64,000 nucleotides of DNA, from positions 16,405,443-16,469,442 of the forward strand of contig NC_003071.7 of the NCBI RefSeq assembly GCF_000001735.4, given 5' to 3'. A model generated the notes under the pieces. That model was not told where the DNA came from, made no database searches, and was given only the letters and a program-made list of their open reading frames with translations. Source of the DNA: Arabidopsis thaliana (taxonomy: Eukaryota; Streptophyta; Magnoliopsida; Brassicales; Brassicaceae). Shown here piece after piece: positions 24,732-37,500 of this stretch. The position numbers and the translations under genes are program-made. Numbering within the stretch: position 1 is the first letter of the stretch; every line of letters begins with the position of its first letter.

Positions 24732-26954
24732 TCACCTCCGCTTGTTCTTGCTTCCTAGTAACAAAGTGAAGTAGAACAAAATCCTAAAAAAGAACCCAAA
24801 AGCAACTGTGATGAACAAGCAATTCCATTTACTCAGCTGAACCACACCTTGCTGCCTCAGAATATCTGAACCAGTAGTTAAACAAGTCGTGCTCGATATC
24901 GTTACCCCGAGGGACTTGCTCACTGTACCAAGAAGCTTCAGCTTCATCACTTCCGGTAGTTCCCCTAATGGCGTGTTGTCGAAAATCTGAACTCCTCTCA
25001 CAAAACACTTGGTCGCATCAGAGAACTCGTTCTGTAAAACCGCTTCATACGGGTACTTCACCAATGACATGTAATGAAACCAAATCCAGTAATCCGGGAT
25101 TCGGTTTCTGTTGATGAAGAATCCACTGAACAACAAGAAGTAAGCCAAAATAGCAACGACGATTGTGTAACCCAACATCACACTAGGAACCACACCTGAT
25201 AGAAACGTGACAAAGGAGCTTCCTGACCAGAACGAGGCTAAAATGATCAGACAGTAGAACAAAAGGCCCGTTAGGCCTCCATCTAAGCCCACTGCCCAAT
25301 ACGTCGTCGCCGCGAAAGCTACAGAGAGGAAGATGAGCGACGGGAATGAGACGATGGCGTGAGAGAGAACGTATGAGGATCTCCGGTAAGCGTTGTAAGC
25401 AGTTTCTCTCATGAAGATATAACGTTCCTGGAGAAAAACTGGTAACGCATCGGCGCAAGTGTAGAACATTGTCGACATCGCGAAGGCGAAGAACCCTAAC
25501 CGCTCTTGAACTCCTTTAGGCGAATTATCTAATCGCCAGAACACGGTGGCGAGAATGAATCCGGTGATAACAACAGAGGCGATTCTGATTCCGAATAGCT
25601 CTGGTTGTCTTCGTGAATTGAGCATTGATCGTTTCGAGAGAGTTTTGATTTCGATCCACATTGGATTCGCGAATGCAGGAACGGCTAGGGTTGTGGTGTT
25701 GGTGGTTGCTCCGCCGTGAGCGACGGATTCACCGCCGGAAACTAGCTTTCCTCTGCTGATACTTGCGGCGATTGCTTCTTTTAGTGTTAGATTTGGGTAC
25801 GGTGATGACGGTGGAGTCAACGGTGGTTGACGATTGCTCTGTTTCTTCATCTCTTGCCATTTTTTGTTGAATTCGATTAATCCTCTCGTTCCTCCGGCGG
25901 ATCCTTCAAGCTCACGGATGAGATCTAACGCAAACTCCGTTCGATTCTCGTTCTCCGGTATCGGACTCCCGAATTCGGTGAAAAAACGTGGAAGACTCGC
26001 CGGAGATCCACTATACACGGTGTGGCCACGTGACAAGAAGATTAACCGGTCAAGCAAACCGAGAACACGATGACTAGGTTGATGAATCGACATAATTACG
26101 ATACTACCACTCTGAGCAATCCTCTTCAATACTTTAACCACCATGAAAGCACTCGTTGAATCCAAACCAGAGGTTGGTTCATCGAGGAAGAGAAGAATCG
26201 GATCGTGAATTATATCAATTCCGATGGAAACACGTCTTCTTTCACCACCGGAGATTCCACGGTGACCTTCGTCTCCTATAATAGTTTTAGCCGCGTTTCT
26301 GATACCTAGTTGATCAATCAAAGCTTGCACACGAAGCTTCTTTTTAGATTTAGGTAAACTTCTCGGGAGACGAAACTCAGCTGCGAACATTAGTGTTTCT
26401 TCAACGGTAAGCATTGGGAAGAGAAGGTCATCTTGCATCACGTAAGCTGATATAACTTTGAGCATTCGAGATTGAAGTGTTTCTCCGTTTAGCTTCACTG
26501 TTCCTTTTAAGCTTCCTTTGGCAATCCGATTCGCTAATGCATCGATCAGTGTTGATTTTCCCGAGCCGCTAGCGCCTAGAACAGCCATGATTTCTCCATC
26601 TCGTGTCTCGCCAGAGATATTATTGAGAAGGGTTTTAGTTTTTGGCCTCGCCGTTTGAGCTATCTCCGGATCCTCTGTTCTCCTACGTGGAAAGAGATTG
26701 CGGAAGTCTAGTTTTGGACGAACAGAGACGTTGTATGTGAGATTGTCGAATGAGAGAACGAATGGAACTGTACGCATGTAACCATCGTTGTAGTCTTGGT
26801 TTAAGGACTCGTGAACTGGAGTCTCGTCTCCAATAGCCATTTTTCTGACGTCACTAACGTTCTTCAGAAGTTGCCCTAAAGTTGAATCGTGTATAGAGGA
26901 GATGGTGTTTAGCTCCATGGAATCATCATCATTAGCTGCTACAATACGAGCCAT
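24732..26954 (-). CDS. ABCG1: half-size ABC transporter, ABCG (WBC) type
   Basis: Intronless, 740 aa, order nucleotide-binding domain then membrane domain. Walker [10 protein letters not shown] is at 127-135, Q-loop Q174, signature [10 protein letters not shown] at 234-243, Walker B ILLFLDEP at 253-260, D-loop SGLD at 262-265, and the H-loop His at 291. Six membrane helices lie roughly between 450 and 735, with a long extracellular loop before the last one (CFVRGVQIF to CLTTGSDIL). Half transporters work as dimers at the plasma membrane. Arabidopsis ABCG1 has been linked to export of lipid precursors for suberin and, with ABCG16, pollen wall. A TATA-like element TATATAAG lies on the coding strand near 27137-27144. 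Likely AT2G39350. Confidence 0.95.
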   Translation of the reverse strand: MARIVAANDDDSMELNTISSIHDSTLGQLLKNVSDVRKMAIGDETPVHESLNQDYNDGYMRTVPFVLSFDNLTYNVSVRPKLDFRNLFPRRRTEDPEIAQTARPKTKTLLNNISGETRDGEIMAVLGASGSGKSTLIDALANRIAKGSLKGTVKLNGETLQSRMLKVISAYVMQDDLLFPMLTVEETLMFAAEFRLPRSLPKSKKKLRVQALIDQLGIRNAAKTIIGDEGHRGISGGERRRVSIGIDIIHDPILLFLDEPTSGLDSTSAFMVVKVLKRIAQSGSIVIMSIHQPSHRVLGLLDRLIFLSRGHTVYSGSPASLPRFFTEFGSPIPENENRTEFALDLIRELEGSAGGTRGLIEFNKKWQEMKKQSNRQPPLTPPSSPYPNLTLKEAIAASISRGKLVSGGESVAHGGATTNTTTLAVPAFANPMWIEIKTLSKRSMLNSRRQPELFGIRIASVVITGFILATVFWRLDNSPKGVQERLGFFAFAMSTMFYTCADALPVFLQERYIFMRETAYNAYRRSSYVLSHAIVSFPSLIFLSVAFAATTYWAVGLDGGLTGLLFYCLIILASFWSGSSFVTFLSGVVPSVMLGYTIVVAILAYFLLFSGFFINRNRIPDYWIWFHYMSLVKYPYEAVLQNEFSDATKCFVRGVQIFDNTPLGELPEVMKLKLLGTVSKSLGVTISSTTCLTTGSDILRQQGVVQLSKWNCLFITVAFGFFFRILFYFTLLLGSKNKRR

Positions 26955-27030
26955 AGATACAATAGAAAAACTTTTAAAGAGTGATTTAACAAATTAACGG
27001 CCTTAAAACACTCTCATAACGTACTGTTCT

Positions 27031-27066
27031 AGAAGAAGAAGAAGAAGAAGAAGAAGAAGAAGAAGA
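27031..27066. repeat. (AGA)12 trinucleotide repeat in ABCG1 5' region
   Basis: Twelve AGA units on the plus strand, which read as a CT-rich (TCT)12 in the coding direction of ABCG1. It lies 77-112 bases upstream of the ABCG1 ATG and about 70 bases downstream of the TATA-like box, so probably within the 5' UTR. Pyrimidine-rich leaders of this kind are common in plants; length variation is likely. Confidence 0.85.
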
Positions 27067-29353
27067 GACAGCAGTGTTTATTGTTTAGTTTATGGGACTT
27101 TTGTTGGATATGTATAAATCTGTTATGTTACTGAAAACTTATATAGAAGCGAGAGAGTGCATGAAGAGACGTGTTTGGATGTGTGAAGACACGAAGGCTA
27201 TGTTAAATAAGAAAGTCTGGGTGAGTTGCATGGGAAAAGTATGTTAGGTTGATATTTTGACTGTTTGGATGTAAATGCGGTTTTGATTTATTGTTTATTT
27301 ATTTGGGGAAGGTGAAGAGTCCACCTATCATATCTAAAGTTTCTTAAAGTAGAAATTACCAAATACGTTTTTCTTCTTCTTTTTCTTGGGGTAACGAGAA
27401 ATTAAAAATATCGGTGGGAACATATGACACGTGGCGAAATGGGTTTTATTGACTTGTGAATTAGCCAATTAGGTAAAGGGTGTTTGTTCATCTAACATAT
27501 GCATGGGTCGAGGACTTTCGTGTGAGTTTCCCATAGTTGCCTCCATTAATGCTTATTTCATACTACTATTTTTGAGTAAACAAATGTTCAAATTCTGTGA
27601 ATTTATGTAGAATTAATCACACACAAAAAATCCAAATATTTTACCGGTGCCCGTCGCTTTTAAAGAAGAGTTTTCAAGTGATTACTACAATGTAGAGGTA
27701 ACAAACACCGTGTGATGTCTAATGTCTATGCCTAGTTAGAAGCATCTAAAATCTGCCTTTTTGTGAAATCAGTATTCTTGATTGCGTTTTAGCCTTTTAT
27801 ATAGTTGACAAAAAATTTGCATTAGGTAACTAAAAGCAATTTTTAAAAGTGGAAACGACAAATTTTCTACTATGGTAGTCAAAGCTTGAATTACATGATT
27901 GATGAAGTAGTTAAAAAGCGAAAATATTATCGAAACAAAAAAGTCATGCAAAATTGATGCCAACTTGTAAATGGTTTGTACATGTGAAATAGTATTAATA
28001 TATACTCAAGGATCTAGGCATGTAGACTGATGTTTTATATTGGTCTATTTCATAGTCGGTCCAATTAAAATCAAAACGTAAATCTATATTAAATGGTTAC
28101 CTACAAGGCTAGCTAGCTTAGCTACTTCACTTGCCAAACTTAATTAAAAGCCTAGAACTTAATTGAAAGCCTAACACTATGCCGGAAAACTCTTCGACAC
28201 GCACATGCAAGGTTCGAGTCAAGTTATCTAAAATAAATATAAGGTTCTAGTCAACTCTTTGTAACAAGAATCTTTTGGACTTTAAACCCTTAATTCAAAA
28301 TGCTAGTTGTAACTTATCTGCTTAGTCGAGTCGGTTTTGCGAAACTTATATGACAAGAGATTAGGCATCCAAAACCTTATTGAGTAAGTCATAGTTTTTT
28401 AATGTGGACAACGCCTGACGCATGTCTACATTACCTATGTGTGCACACATATGGTAATTGGCAACTGCAAGCATAACAATATTATATCAATCATTTATCG
28501 CAACCTCCTGACGAACTAGCTAGTTAAGATAGCCTAGCCATTCTAATTTGAAAATTTTGTCTCAGCTTTAAATATTGTGTGGTGTGCCATGTTCTAGGTT
28601 CTTTCTATATAGTGTTATACCAGTTTAACTGGTGCATCTTTGGTATAATATGTAATATTAATAGTAAATGCTATTTTTGAAGATCTTTATTTGAATTGAT
28701 GACCTAATTTGAAAATCATGTTCCAGTGTTTTCTAGTTTCTAACTATAACAGTACTGCAATAGGTTTCTGTTGACACCTTAGTGTAGATTTGTAATCAAA
28801 TTAAACAAAAAAAAAAGGCTTAGTGTAGATTGGTACGATGGTATTTATGCTATTATGGGCGAAGTTCTGATCACTGAAAGTGAAAAGCTATCCGATAGCC
28901 CATAAAATGAATCGAGGTTTTATTTATCCAAAATAAAATGAATCGTGATTTTGGAAGTTTTAAATAGTTAGTAAAAATTTTGACCCCAACAAAAAAAAAG
29001 TTAGTAAAATTGCGGGTTGATGTCAGTAGTCAATTCTATTCGATCCCAATGCTTTTTGTTAGCTTGTTTCTTTTGACGGGCCGCTTTTTGGTACCTAATG
29101 TAGTAATATCTTAACTTCTTAAGTGATATTACTCTGAATTTCAATCCAAACTTTATTCATAATATATTGTAAAAAGAAAACTTGTCGCATAAATTGTATT
29201 GAGATGGGTCAATAAGATGACTTCATTTTTTTAATTGTTAAAGAAGATGATTTCATATTTAATGCGATGCATGTGGGTTAAAGTCAAATGGGTCACCAAT
29301 TAGGTAATTTATATGTGAAGATATTATCGGTAAAGGTCTAGCTTGTTGAGTTA

Positions 29354-29536
29354 ATGCTCAGGTACTTGTTCATGCACGACGGAACTTGGATAAGATCATA
29401 TGAATTCGATGTAGGATGTGGAGTCTTTAATATCAGTGGCATCTCTTTCTCTTACGATCGTCCTTACTATGGTGTGCACATAAGAGATTGGTTAAAACAT
29501 CAATTATCTAGCCAAAAATTCGAAGGATTAATTTAA
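29354..29536 (+). other. unrecognised 60-codon ORF
   Basis: ATG at 29354, stop TAA ending at 29536. The product is aromatic-rich and not of the simple composition typical of chance AT-rich ORFs (segments GTWIRSYEFDVGCGVF and YYGVHIRDWLKHQLSS). It could be the remains of a larger gene, or a short peptide gene. I do not recognise a family and no flanking exons are evident. Confidence 0.2.
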
Positions 29537-30598
29537 GAGATTTTGAACAAAGCATGATTGATGTAATTATAGAGAATGTAGCGAAGCTTTTATGAATGAA
29601 TATAACGTGCGAATAGTTTGATAATGACTCATGTCATTCGCTAGTGTTATTAATTTAGTTAGGCAGTACAAATCAGCGTTATCCGACACAAGCTTTGGGG
29701 AAAAGAATGGATTTTTTTCTTCAAAACTTGCTACCAAATTGATATTGTTGGACAATCAATTGGTACACATACTAATCACGAAATCCGCATCATCATGAAA
29801 GTCACATAATATTGGTTTCTCTTACCAAATATTCTCCAATCACATTGATTTCAAAACCAATTTTGAACGTAACTCACTATCATATTCCTACCTTTCTAGA
29901 AATATAATCCTAGGCGGTGTTAGTGGTTAACATGTGTAAGCATTAAATGTGATAGGGAATGCTTTACATTTCCAATTTCATTTTGACTTTTAGCCGTAAT
30001 TAATTTTTTGTTGACTTTTTGCCTACTAACTTCTAACTGTATTTCCCTTCCTGTCGCCACGATCAAAGGACGGGAAAGTTCGTTCTATCTATATTACAAA
30101 AGCTTAGAATTGATTTGGACCACTAGCTTTTAAAATATTTGTTAAAACACTTTGTAATTACTAGTTAATTACTACGACAGTTTACATGTAATGGTTCCAA
30201 TAACTAATGACGTATTAGTAGAATTAAACTGTAAATCACTATTTTCGATGTGCTAAAATTATTTTCAATTTCAATTACATGTAAAGGTTATCGCCAACAA
30301 CATGCCTTCCATTTTTTATTTTTTTGATCAAGACATGTGTTATACACATTTAAACATAGATCATTAATTGTCTAAAACCATACTCCATTAACTTTACCCA
30401 AATCATATCAACTCTCAACTTTTTTTTTGTTTTTTTGAACTTCCCTAAATTGGGCCATGTTTGCATAATCGGCCCCTCTGGATAATCGGGGAAGTAAATA
30501 TCCTGGTTATTTCTAGTTTGAACGGCAGATTTATATATATTTTTTCAAAAACCCTAAATTTTTATCTTCCTTTGAGAGATCACGAGAGGAAACGAACA

Positions 30599-31620
30599 AT
30601 GGCAATTTAGATCTTCCACGTTATTTGTAAGAGAATATACTCTCTAGGTTTCCGGACAAGTCTCTAAGATAACTGCCATGTACTTGCAAACTATGGAACG
30701 CTTAACCAAAGATCGTGGATTCGTCAAAAAACGATTCCAAAAAGAAGCAAGAGAAGTGATCGTACTGATTCATTCAAGCTTTTATTCATTGGACGTTGAT
30801 TTCATTGCAGGCCGCCACAACACCGAAATTAAACTCAGCAGATTAGGTGGTCTTGGCGACTTTGATCAAATCGATCACTGCGACGGTTTATTATTATTAC
30901 GTACCAAGGAAAATAACAAGGCTTGTTGTGTGTAACCCGTGTTCGGGACAAACCAAGTTGATCCATGCTTTGAATCATTACACGAGTGTCATCTTTGCCC
31001 TCAGATACCATAGAGAATTGTGCGACAGCTACAAAGTTTGTAGGATTTTGGTAGTCCAAAAATGGGATATTCGGAGCTAAGGTGGAGGGCTCTTGATGAC
31101 GTCTTTCTCGGTTGCAACATACAATCTCGTGGGGTATCTTTAAAAGGGAATACTTATTGGATTGCATCAGAAGTCATCAAAGACTTTTCACTACTATTAA
31201 GTTTCGATTTCACAACCGAGAGATTTGGACGCCTGAATCTTCCCTTTCTACGTCTTGGTTATGAGATTTTGGCCTTATCAGTTGTTAAAGAAGAACAACT
31301 TTCAGTTTTGCAACAGAGATTGGATACATCAAGGGTAGAGATATGGGTGACTACCAACGATAAGATTGATCAAACCAAAGTCTTATCATAGAGCAAGTTG
31401 TTGGCAGTGGATTTAAGCACTTATTATGACCATAGGTTTATGTGTCATGTAAGTTTCTTTATCGACCAAGAGAATAATGTCGCCGTTTGTTAGTACAAAG
31501 AACAAGTATACATTTTTGGAGAGGAATAGAGGATCATCACTACGGAGATCTCGATATTGGAGGTCATGGAGGCGAACCTATTTTTCCAGCAGTGATGTGC
31601 CAAGGTTGGTTCAAATTTAA
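30599..31620 (+). pseudogene. F-box/FBA (F-box associated interaction) pseudogene
   Basis: The order of motifs follows an F-box/FBA gene, but across several frames: ATG at 30599 (MAI), DLPRYL-stop-ENILSRFPDKSLR (F-box), CTCKLWNA, LTKDRGFVKKRF, HCDGLLLLRTK, LVVCNPCSGQTKLI, RGVSLKGNTYWIA, LLSFDFTTERFG, SKLLAVD, FFIDQENNVAVC, and the terminal PRLVQI with TAA at 31618-31620. Lesions include stops inside the F-box, at least three frame changes, and a TAG where the family has TGG before SKLLAVD (near 31390). Family members are substrate receptors of SCF ubiquitin ligases; this copy cannot make one. A telomere-like AAACCCTAAA box lies at about 30549. Confidence 0.85.
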
Positions 31621-32149
31621 CCTGAAGAGAGTCACTGAAAGAAAAAATTGTCAAATTCGGACGATAGTTAAGTTCCAACGAGATGAAAGATCGACAAAAA
31701 GCCGACCAACTTCCTATGAAACAACAATTGGTTGGAAGTTTTTGACAAGATTTGATGCCAAACTTGGTTATGTCCATAGTCCAGAGGCAAAGAAAGTATA
31801 ACGTAACTTTTTACATCTCATCTTGGTTTTTTTTTCATGTCTTTTGAACCATTAGTGAATTTGAATTGATCTTATTTATGTTTTATATTTGTGTACATAA
31901 ACCAAATTTCTGGTTCGTTTAGTTTCTAAAATTTTTTGCAGCAATTAAAGGTTTTCAAACAAGACACTAGAGAACTGAAATATATATATACATGCAAAGA
32001 GATTAAAAGGATAACACATAGAAAGTATGACAAAGAAGCTTAAATTATATATCAATTGATAAACAATATCAATGTATAAAACAGTATTGTGATCCCTCCT
32101 GTACAAACAACACAATAGTGATGAAGATACTCTTCTTTTGATCAAATAT
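31621..32149. other. spacer between F-box pseudogene and CVY1 3' end
   Basis: No coding signal. The right part is probably the CVY1 3' UTR (minus strand). A small open frame at 31490-31801 is a continuation of noise past the pseudogene end. Confidence 0.4.
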
Positions 32150-34597
32150 TTATCTCGTTTCTTCTCTAACCATTTGTGCGAAAACTTTGCTCATTGAGAC
32201 CCCTGCAATATCTCCCACTCCATTCACACTAAACTGCATGGTCGAGCCAACGACACTCGCCTCTGGCTTATCATCCACCATTGCTGCTTTCTCATCTTTT
32301 GCTTGCACCTGAAGCATGAACTCTAGGTTCCACAACAAATCTCCCATTGCTGGCCTCTCAATTCCGTTTTGGGACAAACACTTCTCTGTTACCTCACAGT
32401 ACTTTTTCACCTCTTCAAGCTTTACTTTTCCTACAAGAAATGGGTCTATGATATCTTCCAATTTCCCTTTCTTCACCAACTTCATCGCCCATTCGATCAA
32501 ATTCACTTTCTCTCTCGGTAGTGATGGATCAATGACTGGTCTACCACATACTACTTCAAGCATCACCACACCAAAAGAGTAAACATCAGATTTCTCAGTT
32601 AATTGTTGTCTTGTTAGATACTCTGGATCAAGATATCCAAAGCTTCCTTTGACCGCGGTACTCACATGTGTTTGATCAAGATCAGGACCTGTCTTAGACA
32701 ATCCAAAATCTGCAACTTTAGCCATAAAATTATCATCCAATAGAATGTTAGCAGATTTCACATCGCGGTGTATGATTGCTCTTGTGGAACCTGTGTGGAG
32801 ATAATGAAGCCCTCTAGCTGCACCAACGCATATCTCAAGCCTCTGTCTCCAACTCAACCTCGGCTTATCATCCAAGTCATACAAATGGTCCTTAAGCGTT
32901 CCCTTCTCCATATATTCATAGACAATGATCATTTCACTGTTTTCATCGCAATATCCGATTAAAGAAACCAAATGTCTGTGTCTGAACTGAGTAAGCATTT
33001 CAACCTCTGTCTTAAACTCCGCCAGACCTTGTCGAGATTGAGGAGCACCACGTTTCACAGCTACTTCGGTTTTGTCTCTCAAGACTCCTTTGTAAACTTT
33101 ACCAAACCCACCAACCCCAATCACTAAGCTTTCATCAAAATCATCAGTTGCTTCCTTGATTAGAGCCAAAGGGTATCGATAACCGATCTTTGAGCTCGAA
33201 AAGATTAAGCTCTCACCTGTTTCATTCTTCTTAATCTGATGATCATCTCCTCTAGAATGAACAGTCTGCATTTGTCTATTTCTTCTTCTTCTTTTCCTAA
33301 TGCACCACCAAGACACAACCACACCAAACACTAAAGCAACACACAAAGCTGCAGACAAACCAGCTATCAATCCGACACTCGTATTCGAACTCTTGTTACT
33401 CGAAGAACCATCAGGTAAAATGGCATCAAAAGCATCAAGACTCCGCTTATCATTGCTTAGCTTCGAAATCTCAAATCCGTTAATAAAAGAAACAGGGTAC
33501 GAAGAAACATCCATAACTAAACCAATAGATAAATTCAAGAACCCTTCACGGCTTTTCGCTTTACGCATCACTGCATCAACGAAAAAAGGAGCCCCAAAAG
33601 TTCCATTTAAAACCTCTGTCATATCAATGGTTCTAACTTTCTCTGAGTTCACAAAAATGTCAAAACGTATCTGACGCTCGAATCCAAAAGGATCCACTAT
33701 TATGTTACAAAAGTGAAACCGAACAAAGTAATCGAAACCAGGCTCGACTTTGAATGTCCAAGTAAGATTGGCGTTAGTATTAGGATCAAGATCAGAGTTT
33801 AACCTCGTGGCGGTTCCATAGACGTAAACTGGTGCAATGTCATCAGTTATTCCACCAGCACTGAAGTTAACCGCTTTGAGGTTCATAACCGGTGTACCGA
33901 AGTGAGCTTTATAAGCAGAATCAGAATCCCATTGCCTCCACAGCTTATCTTGATCACGACTCACACTAAGATTCCCCATGTTTACACGAGAAACAGTCTC
34001 CATCGCATGACTACTGAGCTTAAGATCCTTCTGTGTACCAATGAGTTTTGCATCTTCAGGTATCAAAGTCTCTGGAAGTCTCAAAACTTCCAAAGCATTG
34101 ATGAAAGAAACAGAACCAGTTCTAGGGAGAAACTGAAGCAAGAGACTATCTGTGGTAACGTTTAAAATGTATTCTCTAACAACAGAAGTCGTTGAGGGTT
34201 TATATTCTCTGATCAGAGTGAAATTCTGAGCCGAGACTGAGAATCTAGCTGTGGTTAAATCTTGAGAAGCAGAGACTAATGGTAAAAAGTAAATACGAAT
34301 CAAGAACCAACCGTGTTCCTCGATCGGGAATCTGTAAGTTGATGATGATTCATCGGAGAATACTCTTGCGGTCTGAAACAGAGTCGATTCATCACCTGAA
34401 TTCGAATCGGTGGTTCCGACAGAGAATCCTTGAACAAGATTGTTGTCGGAGACGAAGGTTCTATTGTTGACTGTTACATTCGTCGGAGATCCACAGTTGA
34501 TGAAGAAAGTGTCAGAAACAGAGGAGATGTGTGAAGAACAGAGTAAAGTTATTAAAAAACATAACTTTAGCTCTAAGAATAGCTTGAGGTTTATCAT
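32150..34597 (-). CDS. CVY1: CrRLK1L-type receptor-like kinase
   Basis: Intronless, 815 aa. A hydrophobic signal peptide covers residues ~1-28 (MINLKLFLELKLCFLITLL), then a malectin-like ectodomain with many N-x-S/T sites (~30-395), one membrane helix (~408-432, followed by RKRRRR) and a Ser/Thr/Tyr-type kinase domain (~490-765). Kinase motifs are intact: GVGGFGKVYKG, Lys515 in VAVKRG, HRDVKSAN with Asp612, DFGLSK. The architecture and motifs are those of the Catharanthus RLK1-like family that senses wall or RALF signals. I recall AT2G39360 (CURVY1) as affecting trichome and pavement-cell shape. The ATG at 34597 is used because the upstream in-frame codons give only TTG. It lies far from other genes upstream. 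Confidence 0.93.
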   Translation of the reverse strand: MINLKLFLELKLCFLITLLCSSHISSVSDTFFINCGSPTNVTVNNRTFVSDNNLVQGFSVGTTDSNSGDESTLFQTARVFSDESSSTYRFPIEEHGWFLIRIYFLPLVSASQDLTTARFSVSAQNFTLIREYKPSTTSVVREYILNVTTDSLLLQFLPRTGSVSFINALEVLRLPETLIPEDAKLIGTQKDLKLSSHAMETVSRVNMGNLSVSRDQDKLWRQWDSDSAYKAHFGTPVMNLKAVNFSAGGITDDIAPVYVYGTATRLNSDLDPNTNANLTWTFKVEPGFDYFVRFHFCNIIVDPFGFERQIRFDIFVNSEKVRTIDMTEVLNGTFGAPFFVDAVMRKAKSREGFLNLSIGLVMDVSSYPVSFINGFEISKLSNDKRSLDAFDAILPDGSSSNKSSNTSVGLIAGLSAALCVALVFGVVVSWWCIRKRRRRNRQMQTVHSRGDDHQIKKNETGESLIFSSSKIGYRYPLALIKEATDDFDESLVIGVGGFGKVYKGVLRDKTEVAVKRGAPQSRQGLAEFKTEVEMLTQFRHRHLVSLIGYCDENSEMIIVYEYMEKGTLKDHLYDLDDKPRLSWRQRLEICVGAARGLHYLHTGSTRAIIHRDVKSANILLDDNFMAKVADFGLSKTGPDLDQTHVSTAVKGSFGYLDPEYLTRQQLTEKSDVYSFGVVMLEVVCGRPVIDPSLPREKVNLIEWAMKLVKKGKLEDIIDPFLVGKVKLEEVKKYCEVTEKCLSQNGIERPAMGDLLWNLEFMLQVQAKDEKAAMVDDKPEASVVGSTMQFSVNGVGDIAGVSMSKVFAQMVREETR

Positions 34598-37500
34598 AGC
34601 CAACGAAGAACAGAGAATATCGTAATTTGGAGAAAAGGGTATAACGAATTCGTATTATTGTGGACAATTTTGAAGGAAACAGAGTCTATATTCGGAGAAG
34701 ATAATGATAAGAAGATGGAGAGAAAAAGTGAGAGATGGTTGCAGAAAGATCCGTGAACAGAGAAACATTCACATCAAGCTCAATAACTACGCGTTTACAC
34801 TTATGAATTGACCAAACGAATTAAAAGTCTTGAATTTATTGCAATTTAGGGTTTTTGAAAAGGGTTTGAAAGCAAAAAGACGAGAGAAGAAGAGACAAGT
34901 TGATTAACAAATCTGTTGACAAATAAAACCAAAGTTGATTAACCAATCTCAAAAATTATCAACAACGCCACGAGATAGTGTGTGTGTTTTTATTTTTTTT
35001 GGTATATTTCGTTTTCAACGTTTTGTTGATCAAGCTGGAAATTCATTGAGTATTAAGTTTCGTTATGAGAAATAATATTAAACTGATTATAGAAAAATGA
35101 GGATAATCCCAAAAAATGGAAGAGGCCCGAGAGCATATAGTGATTGGAGACATTGTAAAATGACAATTAAAGACAACTATTTCCCACCGGCTTCAAACGT
35201 GCCGTTAGGTTTGTAGTGGTCAAGATAGCGACAGAATAATTGTATTTCTTGAAACAGTCAAATATTTATTTTGTAGCATAGCAATTTGAATTTTATAGAA
35301 ATTGTTCAAGTTTTTTGGTCTAATTATTTTCAGACGTGAATTGCAATAATATTTCAATAAATTTATACATTTTCATATATTTATCAATTTTTCGTATAGT
35401 AATCTTTGTGGGTTTTGTTATATACCAATGGACCCTAAACAAATATATAATGTAAACACTAAAGTATCATATTTCAGTTTGGATTCAATGAACTTAGAAC
35501 AATTTGTTTTATTTTCCTTAATTCGTATTTTTTAATCTTTAGTTTGTTAATTGAATTATAGTATCCACTTTTATTACCCTTAACCGCCGACAAAACATAT
35601 ATATTTCTTTTTAAAATTTCGTATGTCCCAAACAAGATCAGATCTGATAATATAAAATAGTAGCATATCTACATACAAATACTCATTTGATCACTTAATT
35701 ACATGTCTGATTGAATTTGTAGTTATATGAATCAATGCATCACTATATTATAATTGGAGAAGATTTAGACTATTTCTGGTGGTGTTGCGTGTACATAAAA
35801 CAAAAATAAATAAATGAACCTTTTTTCAACATTTTATTTTTGTCCGGCTATAACTAGGAGAATATTCGTATATCAATTTGTGTTCGATGAATTGACCTTT
35901 AGCCTTGCACAAAATCGTTCGTGTAATTAACTAATCTCAAAGACTGTTATAGTTTACAACACTTACACGTTTAGCCGTTTAGGCAATCATTCTAAAAACT
36001 ATCGTTCAACATGTCAGGACAGTGATCAAACAACGGTGGGATATCGCTTAATACGTCCAAACACATAGAAAACGTAGCCAGAAGATAAAATCCAAATTTA
36101 TGCATAAAAGTTATATAATACGTACAAAATAAAAGAGTTTAAACAGTAAAAGGCTAAAAGCTGGTACATTAATCCATCGAGACGAGATGACGCCATGTGC
36201 TTTGATATTCTCCACACATCTATGTAACTCGGTAAAACAGAATGATTATCAAACGTTTTTTTCTTTGTTTTCTTGTGATGTGGAATTTTGTTACCCGAAC
36301 CTTTTTAAGAATTTGTAACCCAAGCACGTTTACAAGGATAACGTTTTAATGTTGCCAGATCCGATTTCAAAGGGCCTTATATAATGTTAGTTTAAGGCCT
36401 AACTGAAACTAGAGACCATATTCTTGGATTGCAAAAATACAATTTAAGAGAAAAAAAACAGATTGAAGATGTCGTTAATATGGGCCGCATGGCAATGAGA
36501 ATGAAAGTGGTTTTCTTTTTTCAGTTTTAAAATTTTGAGTTGTTGGTTTTTGCTGTAGATTTTGAGTTTTTTTTTTTTTTTTCGGTGTTTTAGATTGTTA
36601 ATTTTGTATTTAGTTTTTGATTTTTAGTTACTATAATACACTTGTTATCTACAATTATAATTACAATAATCGAGGTTATAGATCCATTTTCATTATATAT
36701 AAAAAATACAACTATTAATATATAGTATCTACAATTTTACATGACTACAATAAATCTCAAAACCTAACCCATCAATAGATGATAATAACAAGGTACAGCT
36801 TTGATGACATGGTTATCAAACAAAATAAAATAAAAGAGAGAAAAGTTTAGATTTTTGAAAGTTTAAATTGATGCACACGCACTAATCAAACACACAAAAG
36901 ATATGCTAAAGCAGCCCACAGCTTTGGGTTCTCTTGTCCCTTCCCTCCCTCCTAAATCGCCTTTTAGGTTTGATTATTAATTAATAACACTATGTTTTAG
37001 GATTAATGAATAATGATGCGATATCATTCTCGTCATTTGGTCTTGCTTTGATATTTAATTCACAGAAGTGTCCTTTAGTTCTTGGAAGAGACATGCACTG
37101 GAGAACTTTTTTTTTTCTCTCATCTATGTTATATATTTAACAATTCCATTCCCCCTAATTTTGTTCGAACAATGAAAAGCAATATATAGTGAAGAAAATA
37201 AGTACTTATATGATTAATCAATAATCATATATAAGATTAAGAGAGATCAATTAGTACTTAATCGTAAGCCTGTAACCATAAAAAATAAATAAAGAGAGAT
37301 GTTAATTATGGTTCATAGGTTCTGATCCGTAAGTATCAATTGCAATATATTATTTAATTTAACCCTTATATATTACTTTAGATCACATCTTATTTCAGAT
37401 GTGAGATATTTAATACGCTCCTTCAAAATGCTTGTTTTTGTTTTAGGATCGGCAACATATCCGACTTAGGCCATCATACTTAGATCAATAATTTAAAAAT

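Larger units (their letters stand above)
26955..30598. other. ABCG1 promoter and gene-poor AT-rich region
   Basis: The first ~250 bases are the ABCG1 leader and core promoter. Beyond that about 3.3 kb are AT-rich with no long ORF, no recognisable transposon ends and no RNA gene. The one coding-like stretch is the 60-codon ORF at 29354-29536 (+), listed separately. Confidence 0.4.

Noticed and set aside
25183-26073. ORFs inside ABCG1 on both strands
   Set aside because: They are shadows of a 740-aa conserved transporter with all ABC motifs intact.
28130-28220. tRNA-like T-loop sequence GGTTCGAGTC
   Set aside because: No matching acceptor, D or anticodon arms could be found in the preceding 70 bases.
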